Assembly: GCF_018069565.1 (NCBI RefSeq)
Contig: NZ_JAGPNL010000003.1
Location: 372,001-436,000 of the forward strand
Reading direction: 5' to 3'
Source of the DNA: Streptomyces tagetis
GTDB taxonomy: Bacteria > Actinomycetota > Actinomycetes > Streptomycetales > Streptomycetaceae
Length of the DNA: 64,000 bases
Shown here: in pieces, positions 43,374 through 51,056 of the stretch
Numbering within the stretch: the first letter of the stretch is position 1
Layout of the letters: each line of letters opens with the position of its first letter
The notes under the pieces: model-generated
Told to the model about the DNA's origin: nothing
Database searches by the model: none
The model's input: the letters and a program-made list of their open reading frames with translations, nothing else
Position numbers and translations under genes: made by a program

Positions 43374-44279
43374 ATGACTCCATGGCGCCGCACCCTGCAC
43401 GCGACGGGCCTCGCGGGCGCGCTGACCTTGGGCAGCCTCCTGACGGCCCCCTTTCCGGCGGAGGCCCACGGGGCGGGGGCTCTGGTGGGCGGGGCTGGGG
43501 CTGGGGCCGGTGCCGGTGTGGTGCGGGTCGGCGGGTCGGCCGGGGCTGCCAGGGCTGCCGGGGCTGCCGGGGCTGCCGGGGCTGCCGGGTCGGCCGGGTC
43601 GGCCGCGGGGGTGCCGTCGCCCGGCGGTGCCGCCCCGCACGCGGTGGGCACGGCGGCCGGGGACGCCGACGGTGGCGGCCAGGCGGGCCGGGAGGAGGCC
43701 GACGGCCGGGACGATCCGCCGGGTCCCGGGGACGGCGGCGGCACCGGAGTCGCCGAGGACGGGGACGGCGGGAACGGCGGGGACGAGGGCGCCGGGCAGG
43801 ACGGTGACGGTACGGACCCCACCGCGGCCCCCGGCGGCGGACCGGCCCACGCCCCCGGGCCGCCGTCCGCCGACCCCTCCGCCTCCACCGCGTCGCCGTC
43901 CGCCCCGGCCGAGCCGTCCCGGGCGGGCAGCCGGCCCGGCGAGGGACGACAGCGGCCGGGACGCCCGGAACCGGAGGAGAACGACGACACCGGAGACGAC
44001 ACCGGAGACGACACCGGCGACGAGACCGAGGACGGCGACGCCCAGGGCGGCGGCAGCGGCTTCCCCGACGACCCGGACACCGCCGTACCGCCCTCCGCGG
44101 CGATCCACGTACCCTCCGAGACCCCGCGGGCCACGGACGTACGGACCGCCACGCCCGCCGCGGCCACCGCGCCCGTCCGGCGGCTGCTGCCGCTCGGCAC
44201 CGGACTGGTCCTCGTCGGCCTCGGCCTGGCCCTCGCCTTCGTCGGCCTCCGCCTGCGCCACCCTCCGCACCGCCACTAG
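43374..44279 (+). CDS. secreted, Ala/Gly/Asp-rich repetitive protein with C-terminal TM anchor
   Basis: A 301-aa protein with no recognised domain. A signal peptide (MTPWRRTLHATGLAGALTLG, cut near AEA) leads into a low-complexity body: AGAAGAAGAAG repeats (residues about 58-78), GDGGNGGDEGAGQDGDG, then TGDDTGDDTGDETEDGD. The C-terminus is RRLLPLGTGLVLVGLGLALA, a single TM helix, then a basic tail (RLRHPPHRH). The layout is that of a wall- or membrane-anchored stalk protein. LPLGTG is not a true LPXTG or LAXTG sorting signal. GGGAGGGG precedes the ATG. Confidence 0.7.
   Translation: MTPWRRTLHATGLAGALTLGSLLTAPFPAEAHGAGALVGGAGAGAGAGVVRVGGSAGAARAAGAAGAAGAAGSAGSAAGVPSPGGAAPHAVGTAAGDADGGGQAGREEADGRDDPPGPGDGGGTGVAEDGDGGNGGDEGAGQDGDGTDPTAAPGGGPAHAPGPPSADPSASTASPSAPAEPSRAGSRPGEGRQRPGRPEPEENDDTGDDTGDDTGDETEDGDAQGGGSGFPDDPDTAVPPSAAIHVPSETPRATDVRTATPAAATAPVRRLLPLGTGLVLVGLGLALAFVGLRLRHPPHRH
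43545..43610 (+). repeat. 9-bp tandem repeats (GGGGCTGCC) in a surface protein gene
   Basis: Five to six near-identical GGGGCTGCC or GGGTCGGCC units in a row code for Gly-Ala-Ala/Gly-Ser-Ala. A second tract at 43985-44025 has 12-bp units (GACACCGGAGAC) coding DTGD. Both keep the frame if copy number changes. Confidence 0.8.
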
Positions 44280-44382
44280 GGCCGGTCCGTGTTGTCCCGC
44301 CCGGCCGTGTGCCGTGCGATCGCAGGGCGGACCCGACGCCGCGAGCCCCGCCCCTACGGCCCCGGCCCGCCCGGCACAGCCG

Positions 44383-45366
44383 CTACGAACCGGCGATCAG
44401 CAGCACCTTGCCGATGTGCCCGCTCTCCTCCAGCACCCGGTGCCCGTCCGCCGCCGCGCTCAGCGGCAGCTCGCGGTCGATCACCGGACGCACGTGGCCC
44501 CCGGCGATCAGCGGCCAGACGTGCTCCCGTACGGCCGCCACGATCGCCGCCTTCTCCTCCAGCGGGCGGGCCCGCAGCGAGGTGGCGCTGACGGCGGCGC
44601 GCTTGGCCAGGAGCGCCCCGATGTTCAGCTCGCCCTTCACGCCGCCCTGGAGACCGATGATCGCGAGGCGGCCGTTGACGGCGAGGGCCCGCACGTTGCG
44701 GTCGAGGTACTTGGCGCCCATGTTGTCGAGGATGACGTCGGCGCCCGCGCCGCCGGTGGCCCGCTCGACCTCGGCGACGAAGTCCTGCTCCCGGTAGTTG
44801 ACCAGGATGTCGGCGCCCAGCTCGGCGCACCGCTCCAGCTTGGCCGCGGTGCCCGCCGTGACGGCGACCTTCGCGCCGACGGCCTTGGCGAGCTGGATCG
44901 CCATGGTGCCGATGCCGCTGGAGCCGCCGTGCACGAGCAGCGTCTCCCCGGGGCGCAGGTGGGCGACCATGAAGACGTTCGACCAGACCGTGCAGACCAC
45001 CTCGGGCAGCGCCGCCGCCTCCGTCAGGCCGACGCCCTCGGGCACCGGCAGGAGCTGTCCGGCCGGGACGGCGACCTTCTCGGCGTATCCGCCGCCCGCG
45101 AGCAGCGCGCACACCTCGTCGCCGACCGCCCAGCCGGAGACGCCGGTGCCGATCGCGGCGATGCGCCCGGAGCACTCCAGGCCGGGGTAGGGGGAGGAGC
45201 CGGGCGGCGGGTCGTAGAAGCCCATGCGCTGCATGAGGTCGGCCCGGTTGACGGCACTGGCCGCCACCTCGACCAGGACCTCGCCCTCGCCGGGCACCGG
45301 ATCGGGGACCTCGGCCCACACCAGCGCCTCGGGGCCTCCGGGTTCGGGAATCGTGATCGCATGCAT
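44383..45366 (-). CDS. NAD(P)H quinone oxidoreductase, zinc-independent MDR family
   Basis: A 327-aa medium-chain reductase of the QOR/PIG3 type. GroES-like N-terminal domain (SAVNRADLMQRMGFYDPPPGSSPYPGLECSG) lacks the zinc cysteines. The Rossmann domain has VHGGSSGIGTMAIQLAKAVGAKV (NADPH-binding) and the dimer strand region DNMGAKYLDRNVRALAVNGRLAIIGLQGG. RADLMQRxGxYPPPPGxS is a PIG3 hallmark. It reduces quinones or enals by hydride transfer; the substrate is not determined. A terminator of the upstream operon separates it from the channel gene. Confidence 0.9.
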   Translation of the reverse strand: MHAITIPEPGGPEALVWAEVPDPVPGEGEVLVEVAASAVNRADLMQRMGFYDPPPGSSPYPGLECSGRIAAIGTGVSGWAVGDEVCALLAGGGYAEKVAVPAGQLLPVPEGVGLTEAAALPEVVCTVWSNVFMVAHLRPGETLLVHGGSSGIGTMAIQLAKAVGAKVAVTAGTAAKLERCAELGADILVNYREQDFVAEVERATGGAGADVILDNMGAKYLDRNVRALAVNGRLAIIGLQGGVKGELNIGALLAKRAAVSATSLRARPLEEKAAIVAAVREHVWPLIAGGHVRPVIDRELPLSAAADGHRVLEESGHIGKVLLIAGS

Positions 45367-45379
45367 GGGGCCGACGCTA

Positions 45380-45418
45380 CCCTTCCGCCACGTTCCGGGA
45401 ACCGGCGTGGCGGAAGGG
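45380..45418 (-). terminator. terminator after the potassium channel gene
   Basis: 13-bp perfect stem (CCCTTCCGCCACG with CGTGGCGGAAGGG; 45380-45392 with 45406-45418) and a 13-nt loop, just past the minus-strand stop at 45427 and before the oxidoreductase start. Confidence 0.8.
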
Positions 45419-45426
45419 ACGCCCCG

Positions 45427-46533
45427 TCAGTCGCGGGGCAGCGGACGGATGTCGGGCGTCACCTGCCGGCCCGGCGTGGCCCGGACGATGGTGATCAGGC
45501 GGTCCGTCAGTTCCAGTCCGCCGACGGCCGGATCGTCGTAGCCGAGCACCCGGTGTCCGCGCAGGACGCTCACCACGAGGTCGTCCAGCTCGCGCGGGTT
45601 CCGGCCCACCTCGGCCTTTATGACGGGCCGTTCGACGAGGTCGAGCCCGGTGCCCTGGTGGATGAGGTCCTCTATCACCATGCCGGCGGCGGGGCTGAGC
45701 ACGGAGAGCCCGAGCAGCCGGCCGGCGGCGCTGGCGCTGGTGATCACCGCGTCGGCGCCGGACTGCTTCAGCAGCGGCGCGTTCTCCTCCTCGCGGACCG
45801 CGACCACGATCTTCGCGCCGCGGTTGATCTGCCGGGCGGTCAGCGTCACCAGGACGGCCGTGTCGTCACGCTGGGTGGCGATGATGATCTGCCGGGCCCG
45901 CTGGACCTCGGCCCGCTTCAGTACGTCGCTGCGGGTGGCGTCGCCGACCACCCCGGCGTAGCCGTCGTTCGTGGCGGCGTCGATCGCCTTGCTGCTCGGG
46001 TCGACGACGACGACCTGCTCCTTGCGGAGCCCCGTCGCGCAGACGGTCTGGAGCGCCGAGCGTCCCTTCGTACCGAAGCCGACGACGACGGTGTGGTCGC
46101 GCAACGCGGACCTCCAGCGGTTCAGGCGCCATTCCTCCCGGGTGCGTTCGGTGAGGACTTCCAGCGTGGTGCCGACGAGGATGATCAGGAAGAGCACCCG
46201 CAGCGGCGTGATGACGAGGATGTTGGTCAGCCGGGCGGCGTCCCCGACCGGGGTGATGTCGCCGTACCCGGTGGTGGAGAGGGTGACCGTGGCGTAGTAG
46301 CAGGCGTCGAGGAAGTCGACGGAGTCGCCCGCGCCGTCGTGGTAGCCGCCCCGGTCGGCGTAGACGATCACCGAGGTGACCATCAGGACGAGCACCGCCA
46401 TCGACAGCCGCTTGGCGACCTGGCGGAACGGCCGTTCCACCGCCTTCCTCGGGAGTTTCACCCGGTGGGTCACGAGGTGTTCGTCCGCCTGGCGGGCGAT
46501 CGCGTCCTGGCCCGGAAGTTTCACGTGAAACAC
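45427..46533 (-). CDS. potassium channel with RCK/TrkA-N domain
   Basis: A 368-aa two-TM channel. TM1 is near residues 42-60 (RLSMAVLVLMVTSVIVYAD), the pore helix and selectivity filter read YYATVTLSTTGYGDITPVGD, TM2 is near 103-125 (ITPLRVLFLIILVGTTLEVL). A Rossmann RCK domain (VVVGFGTKGRSALQTVCATG and VVVDPSSKAIDAATNDG) and a TrkA-C-like tail follow. The filter TTGYGD marks K selectivity. The N-terminus is encoded by a parS sequence (MFHVKL = GTG TTT CAC GTG AAA CTT). The first 13 bp overlap the end of moeA, so the two are co-transcribed. V4 is an alternative start. Confidence 0.9.
   Translation of the reverse strand: MFHVKLPGQDAIARQADEHLVTHRVKLPRKAVERPFRQVAKRLSMAVLVLMVTSVIVYADRGGYHDGAGDSVDFLDACYYATVTLSTTGYGDITPVGDAARLTNILVITPLRVLFLIILVGTTLEVLTERTREEWRLNRWRSALRDHTVVVGFGTKGRSALQTVCATGLRKEQVVVVDPSSKAIDAATNDGYAGVVGDATRSDVLKRAEVQRARQIIIATQRDDTAVLVTLTARQINRGAKIVVAVREEENAPLLKQSGADAVITSASAAGRLLGLSVLSPAAGMVIEDLIHQGTGLDLVERPVIKAEVGRNPRELDDLVVSVLRGHRVLGYDDPAVGGLELTDRLITIVRATPGRQVTPDIRPLPRD
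46518..46531. promoter_or_regulatory. parS centromere site inside coding sequence
   Basis: GTTTCACGTGAAAC, identical to the site at 9061, lies across the moeA/potassium channel junction. It includes the moeA TGA stop (46521-46523) and codons 1-6 of the channel gene. Both genes read the same palindrome in different frames. Confidence 0.93.
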
Positions 46534-47945
46534 ACTCCGATTCCACCGGCCGCCCAGGGCAGGTCGAGGATCTCGGTCTCCTGCCCCGGCGGCACGCCGC
46601 CCGGCGGGACGACCGCCAGGGCGTCGGCCGCCGCGATACCGCGCAGCATGGCCGGACCGTTGTAGTGCAGCGGCAGAGCGCCGCCGCCGCGCAGTACGAC
46701 GGGGACCAGCCGGGTGTCGTACGGATGGCCGGGCACCGCGTCCCGTACCGGCAGCGCGCAGGGCTCGGGGGCGGGCCGCGCGGCGAGGGTGCGCAGCAGC
46801 GGCTCGGCGAGCGTGAGCAGGCCGGAGACGGCGGCGAGGGGGTTGCCGGGCAGCCCGACGAGGTACTGGGCCTCCCCGGTCCGGGCCAGCAGCATGGGGT
46901 GCCCCGGGCGCACCCTGACGCCGTCCACCAGCAGGTCGGCGCCGATGCGAGCCAGGACCGGGTGGACGTGGTCGACGGGGCCCGCGGCGGTGCCGCCGGT
47001 GGTGACGATCAGGTCGGCGGCCGATTCCGTGATCGCCCGGTACAGGGCCTCGGCGTCGTCGCCGATCCGGCGGACCGTGCCCGTCTCACCGCCCAGGGCC
47101 CTGAGCCAGGGGGGCAGCATCGGGCCGAGGGCGTCCCGGATGAGGCCGTCGCGGGGCAGTCCGGAGGTGAGCAGTTCGTCGCCGAGGACGAGGAGGTCGA
47201 CGCGGGGCCGGGGGACGACGTCGAGGGCGTCGTAACCGGCCGCCGCCGCCAGCCCCAGCACGGCCGGGGTGACCAGGGTGCCGATGGACAGCAACTGGTC
47301 GCCGCCCCGGCACTCCTGGCCACGGGGGCGGATGTCCTGGCCGTGCACGACCTCGCGGGTGGCGTGCAGCCGGTCGGGCCCGTCCGCGCGCCGGGGCTCG
47401 GTGGCTCCGTGCCCGGTGCGGCCCGGCTCGGCCCGGCCCTGCTCCGTACGGTCCGTACGGCCGTGTTCGGTGCGTCCGTGCTCGGTGCGCAGGACGGCCG
47501 TGGTGTCCGGGGGGACGCGGGCGCCGGTGGCGATGCGGACGGCCTCGCCGTCGGTGAGGGGCGGGGCCGCCGTGTGCCCGGCGAGCACACCGTCCTCGCG
47601 GACGGTCCAGGGACCCGGTCCGGCGACCGCCCAGCCGTCCATGGCGGAGGTGTCGAAGGAGGGCAGGTCGGTGAGGGCGGGCAGGGCGGCGGCCAGGGTG
47701 AGGCCGAGGGCGGCGTCGAGGGAGACGGGAACCGGGGCGCGGCCGGCCGCGCGGACGGCGGCGCGCGCGGCGCGCTCGGCGGTCGCGCGGGCCTCGGGCC
47801 AGGGCATGGCGCGGTGGCGGGAGTCCGGCGTACGGGCCGGGGTGCCGCGGGTGTGCGGGCGGGGGTTCTCCTGCACCAGGGCGAGTGCCTCCTCGGCGCC
47901 GAGATCGTCCGCTTCCTCGCCGGCCCGCGTGCCCGGGGCGGACAT
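46521..47945 (-). CDS. moeA: molybdopterin molybdenumtransferase, divergent MoeA
   Basis: A 474-aa MoeA-like enzyme that inserts molybdate into adenylylated molybdopterin. Landmarks: DLPSFDTSAMDGWAV (the SAMDGWA signature), PLTDGEAVRIATGARVPPDTTAV, the MoCF-domain VDLLVLGDELLT and VTTGGTAAGPVDHVHPVL, and LVGLPGNPLAAV. Two oddities: the usual TGGxSxGxxD reads TGGTAAGPVD, losing the conserved Ser, and about 30 residues of RTEHG-like pentapeptide repeats are inserted after residue 145. The ATG at 47945 overlaps the stop of the mobA-like gene (ATGA), and the 3' end overlaps the channel gene. Confidence 0.87.
   Translation of the reverse strand: MSAPGTRAGEEADDLGAEEALALVQENPRPHTRGTPARTPDSRHRAMPWPEARATAERAARAAVRAAGRAPVPVSLDAALGLTLAAALPALTDLPSFDTSAMDGWAVAGPGPWTVREDGVLAGHTAAPPLTDGEAVRIATGARVPPDTTAVLRTEHGRTEHGRTDRTEQGRAEPGRTGHGATEPRRADGPDRLHATREVVHGQDIRPRGQECRGGDQLLSIGTLVTPAVLGLAAAAGYDALDVVPRPRVDLLVLGDELLTSGLPRDGLIRDALGPMLPPWLRALGGETGTVRRIGDDAEALYRAITESAADLIVTTGGTAAGPVDHVHPVLARIGADLLVDGVRVRPGHPMLLARTGEAQYLVGLPGNPLAAVSGLLTLAEPLLRTLAARPAPEPCALPVRDAVPGHPYDTRLVPVVLRGGGALPLHYNGPAMLRGIAAADALAVVPPGGVPPGQETEILDLPWAAGGIGVCFT
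47400..47490 (-). repeat. 15-bp degenerate repeats inside moeA
   Basis: Short CG-rich units (for example CGGTGCGTCCGTGCT) encode the repeats RTEHG, RTEHG, RTDRTEQG, RAEPG, RTGHG in the middle of moeA. They interrupt a region that is continuous in typical MoeA proteins. Confidence 0.6.
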
Positions 47946-48925
47946 CAGAGGTCCGGCTGGCTGTCGGGACTCGCCCCGGTTCCGTTGCCGCCCGGCGGGA
48001 CGGCGCTCGTGGCCTGGCCGGGGGGCGCCGTCTCCGCCGCCTCCTCGGCCCAGCGCAGGGCGAGTGCCTCGGCCTTGCGGACGGCGTCGGCGACCGCCTG
48101 CGGTCCCCCCTCGGCCCGCCCCGCGGCGTAGCCGACGAGGAAGGTGGTCAGCGGGGCGGCCGGGCGGGCGACACCGTGCGCGGCGTCGCGGGCGAGGTCG
48201 AGCAGGAGGGGGATGTCGACGTCGAGGTCGATGCCCAGCTCGTCCTTGGCTGCGGAGATCCATTCATCCAACACGTGACCATGCTCCCTGATACGTGCCC
48301 TTGCGGTGGCGATGTCGTCCCAGGTGTCGCAGTCGAAGGACGCGACGGCGTCGGGGACGCGGCTGAGGTGGAGTGCGGCGGTGAGCCGGCGCAGGGGCAG
48401 CCCGGCCAGACCGCCGTGGTCGTCGGCGAGCCCGGCCAGGACACGGCGCACCGCGCGTGCGCGGTAGGCGGCGACGAGGGGCTGGTCGCGGCCCTCGGCG
48501 TCGGTGAGCAGCACGGCGTCGGCGGGGCCCGCGGCGAGTTCCGCCAGCAGCCGGCCGACGACGGCGGCGTCGAGGAAGGGCAGGTCGGCGGAGACCACGA
48601 GGACGTGCTCGGCCGTGGTGTGCCGCAGTCCGGCGGCGAACGCGGCGAGCGGTCCGCCGCCCGGCGGGTCCTCGCGCGCCCAGACCACGGGCCGGGCGGT
48701 GGGGCGGGGGTCGGCGACGACGACGGTGGTGCGCGCCCCGGCGCCGGCGGCGAGCACCCGGTCGAGCAGGGCCCGGCCGCCGACGCGGAGACCGGGCTTG
48801 TCCGCGCCGCCGAGCCGCCGGGCGGCCCCTCCGGCGAGCACGACGGCGTCGTACGCGACGGCCGCCGTCCCCGGCGCGGGGGCGGGGCCGGCTCCTGGGT
48901 CACCGGGCGATTCGTACGCGGTCAC
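47945..48925 (-). CDS. MobA-like NTP transferase with C-terminal DUF6457
   Basis: A 326-aa fusion. Residues about 20-205 are a nucleotidyltransferase of the MobA type (VVLAGGAARRLGGADKPGLRVGGRALLDRVL, PPGGGPLAAFAAGL, VLVVSADLPFLDAAVV) that would attach GMP to molybdenum cofactor. Residues about 215-305 are a DUF6457 helical domain (LDEWISAAKDELGIDLDVDIPLLLDLARDAAHGVARPAAPLTTFLVGYAAG) typical of actinobacteria, which often pairs with molybdenum cofactor genes. The first Met-like codon is uncertain; GTG 48925 is used. First gene of a three-gene operon (mobA-like, moeA, K channel). Confidence 0.83.
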   Translation of the reverse strand: MTAYESPGDPGAGPAPAPGTAAVAYDAVVLAGGAARRLGGADKPGLRVGGRALLDRVLAAGAGARTTVVVADPRPTARPVVWAREDPPGGGPLAAFAAGLRHTTAEHVLVVSADLPFLDAAVVGRLLAELAAGPADAVLLTDAEGRDQPLVAAYRARAVRRVLAGLADDHGGLAGLPLRRLTAALHLSRVPDAVASFDCDTWDDIATARARIREHGHVLDEWISAAKDELGIDLDVDIPLLLDLARDAAHGVARPAAPLTTFLVGYAAGRAEGGPQAVADAVRKAEALALRWAEEAAETAPPGQATSAVPPGGNGTGASPDSQPDL

Positions 48926-49643
48926 CCCCCGAGTATGCGTGTCCACGCGATCACAGGGAACGCGGGGGCGACTTCCTCCCGGGGCCGGGTCCGTGACGCG
49001 GGGTCGTCCACCCCACGAGCGGGACGTGGCACCGTGCACGCGCGGTCACCCGGCGAGGGCATCCGCGCACCGGACACGCGGCGAGGGATCGCCCACGTAC
49101 CGGTCACCCGGCGGGCGGCCCTGGCGACGCCAGGACACGCGGACCGGGCCCAGCGAGCCGGACGGGCCTCGCGGACCGGCCCCCACGGGCGACAGAGGCC
49201 AGCAGGCCGGCGCCCCCGTCACAGCACGCGGGACCGCCCACCTACCGGGCACCCGGCGAGGGGACGTCCGCGTACCAGCCGCCCAGCGCGCGTCCCGGCG
49301 ACGCCATGAACGAGCGGACCGGAGGCCGCGAGCCGGGCAGGACACCGCAGACCCGGCCCACAGTGACGGGCAGCAAAGGCGACCGGACCGGCGCCCCCGT
49401 CACAGCGCGAGCAACCGCCCGCGTACCAGCCGCCCGGCGAGCGGCTCGGCGACGCCCCCGACGCACAAGCCGCGCGCCGCGAGCCGGACGGACCGTCGTG
49501 GACCGGCCCACGACGACGGGGCGCCAAGGCGACGGACCGGCGCCCCCGTCACAGCACGCGGGGCCGCCCGCCCACCGGGCACCCGGCACGCCGCCCACCC
49601 CCGGCGCGCGGGCCGAGCCCCGCCCGCCGTGCCGGCGCCCCCG
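48926..49643. repeat. 718-bp non-coding region with degenerate repeat units
   Basis: No supported gene. The stretch is made of imperfect copies of one unit that begins CCGGCGCCCCCGTCACAGC, an exact 19-bp core at 49207, 49388, 49537 and 49632, followed by weaker shared blocks such as ACCGCCC, CACCCGGCGAG and GGCGACGCC. The last copy runs into the 3' end of the second bkdC gene, where the core covers its stop codon. Spacing is 181, 149 and 95 bp. The left part (48930-49200) has more diverged, CACGCGG-rich sequence. Confidence 0.75.
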
Positions 49644-51056
49644 TCACAGCGTGCGCAGGAGCACCGCCGGCTGTTCCACGCAGTCCGCCACGTACCGCAG
49701 GAAACCTCCCGCGGTGCCGCCGTCGCAGACCCGGTGGTCGAAGGTGAGCGAGAGCTGTACGACCTGGCGGACCGCCAGCTCGCCCTCGTGGACCCAGGGC
49801 TTGGGGACGATGCGGCCGACGCCGAGCATGGCCGCCTCGGGGTGGTTGATGATCGGGGTGGAGCCGTCGACGCCGAAGACGCCGTAGTTGTTGAGGGTGA
49901 AGGTGCCGCCGGTCAGCTCCCCGGGGGTCAGCCGTCCGGCGCGGGCGGCCTCGGTGAGCCGGGCGAACTCGGCGGTGAGCCCCTCGGCGTCCCGCGTGTG
50001 CGCGTCCCGGACGACCGGCACCACCAGGCCCCGGTCGGTCTGGGCGGCGAAGCCGACGTGGACCCGGTCGAGGCGGACGACCTCCCTGGCCTGGGTGTCG
50101 ACGGTGGAGTTCAGCTCGGGGAAGCGGGCGAGGGCGGCGGTGCAGATCCGGGCCAGCAGAGCGACGAGGGAGATCTTCGGGCCCCCCGCGGCGTTCATCG
50201 CGGTACGGGCCCGCATCAGCTCGGTCGCGTCGGCGTCCACCCAGCAGGTGGCGTCGGGGATCTCGCGCCGGCTGCGGGAGAGCTTGTCGGCGACGGCGCC
50301 CCGGACGCCCTTGAGCGGGGTCCGCGTCCCCTCGGCCGGCGGCGCCGCCGCGACCGGCACGGCGGGGCGCGGCCCGGTCTCCGCGGCCGGGGTCCGCACC
50401 CCCTGCGCGGCGGCGGCGCGCAGGGCGTACTCCACGTCGGCGCGCAGGATCAGCCCGTCGGGTCCGGAGCCGGTCATCTCGCGCAGGTCGAGGTCGTTCT
50501 GCCGGGCGAGCCTGCGCACCAGCGGGGAGATGACGGGGACCGGCCCGTCCGGCTGCTCGGCGGGGACCGGGCGGCCGTCGGCCCGTACGGGCGGACGCGC
50601 GGTGGGACCGGTCCGCTCCGGCCGCACCCGGCGCCGGCGGGCGGGCGCCTCGGAGGTGCCGTAGCCGACCAGGACGTTGCCCGAGCCCTCGGCGGGTGCC
50701 GCCTGCCCGCGCTCCGTGTCCGTGCCCGGCGCCCGCTCCCCGTCCGGGGCCGGCCGCGCGTGGTCCGCACCCGTCTCCGGGCCGGTCGCCGGCGTCCCGT
50801 CCGGGGCCGGCTCGCCCACCGCGACGGTGATCAGCGGCGCCCCGACGGGCAGCTCCGTGCCCTCCTCGCCGAAGCGGGCGGTGACCACCCCGGCGTAGGG
50901 GCAGGGCACCTCGACCATCGCCTTGGCCGTCTCCACCTCGACGACCGGCTGGTCGACGGCGACCGGTTCGCCGACGTCGACGAGCCAGCGCACGATCTCC
51001 GCCTCGGTGAGCCCCTCACCGAGGTCGGGGAGCTTGAACTCCAGCACCTGTGCCAT
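49644..51056 (-). CDS. bkdC: branched-chain 2-oxoacid dehydrogenase E2 component (operon 2)
   Basis: A 470-aa dihydrolipoamide acyltransferase paralogous to the one at 33685. Lipoyl domain at residues 5-80 (LPDLGEGLTEAEIVRWLVDVG; lipoyl-Lys in EVETAKAMVEVP), a shorter linker rich in Pro/Arg, subunit-binding domain (about 190-225, SPLVRRLARQNDLDLREM), catalytic core ending in TFDHRVCDGGTAG with the active-site His and Asp. Its ATG at 51056 overlaps the E1-beta stop by one base. The 3' end, including the stop, is repeated in the downstream non-coding array. Confidence 0.93.
   Translation of the reverse strand: MAQVLEFKLPDLGEGLTEAEIVRWLVDVGEPVAVDQPVVEVETAKAMVEVPCPYAGVVTARFGEEGTELPVGAPLITVAVGEPAPDGTPATGPETGADHARPAPDGERAPGTDTERGQAAPAEGSGNVLVGYGTSEAPARRRRVRPERTGPTARPPVRADGRPVPAEQPDGPVPVISPLVRRLARQNDLDLREMTGSGPDGLILRADVEYALRAAAAQGVRTPAAETGPRPAVPVAAAPPAEGTRTPLKGVRGAVADKLSRSRREIPDATCWVDADATELMRARTAMNAAGGPKISLVALLARICTAALARFPELNSTVDTQAREVVRLDRVHVGFAAQTDRGLVVPVVRDAHTRDAEGLTAEFARLTEAARAGRLTPGELTGGTFTLNNYGVFGVDGSTPIINHPEAAMLGVGRIVPKPWVHEGELAVRQVVQLSLTFDHRVCDGGTAGGFLRYVADCVEQPAVLLRTL

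Noticed and set aside
43545..43610. Short regular repeats considered as a CRISPR array
   Set aside because: Units are 9 bp with no spacers, are coding, and no cas genes are near; the same holds for the repeats at 49207 and 58091.
44190..44205. LPLGTG as an LPXTG sortase signal
   Set aside because: The order L-P-x-T-G is not met (an extra residue is present) and the Streptomyces LAXTG form is absent.
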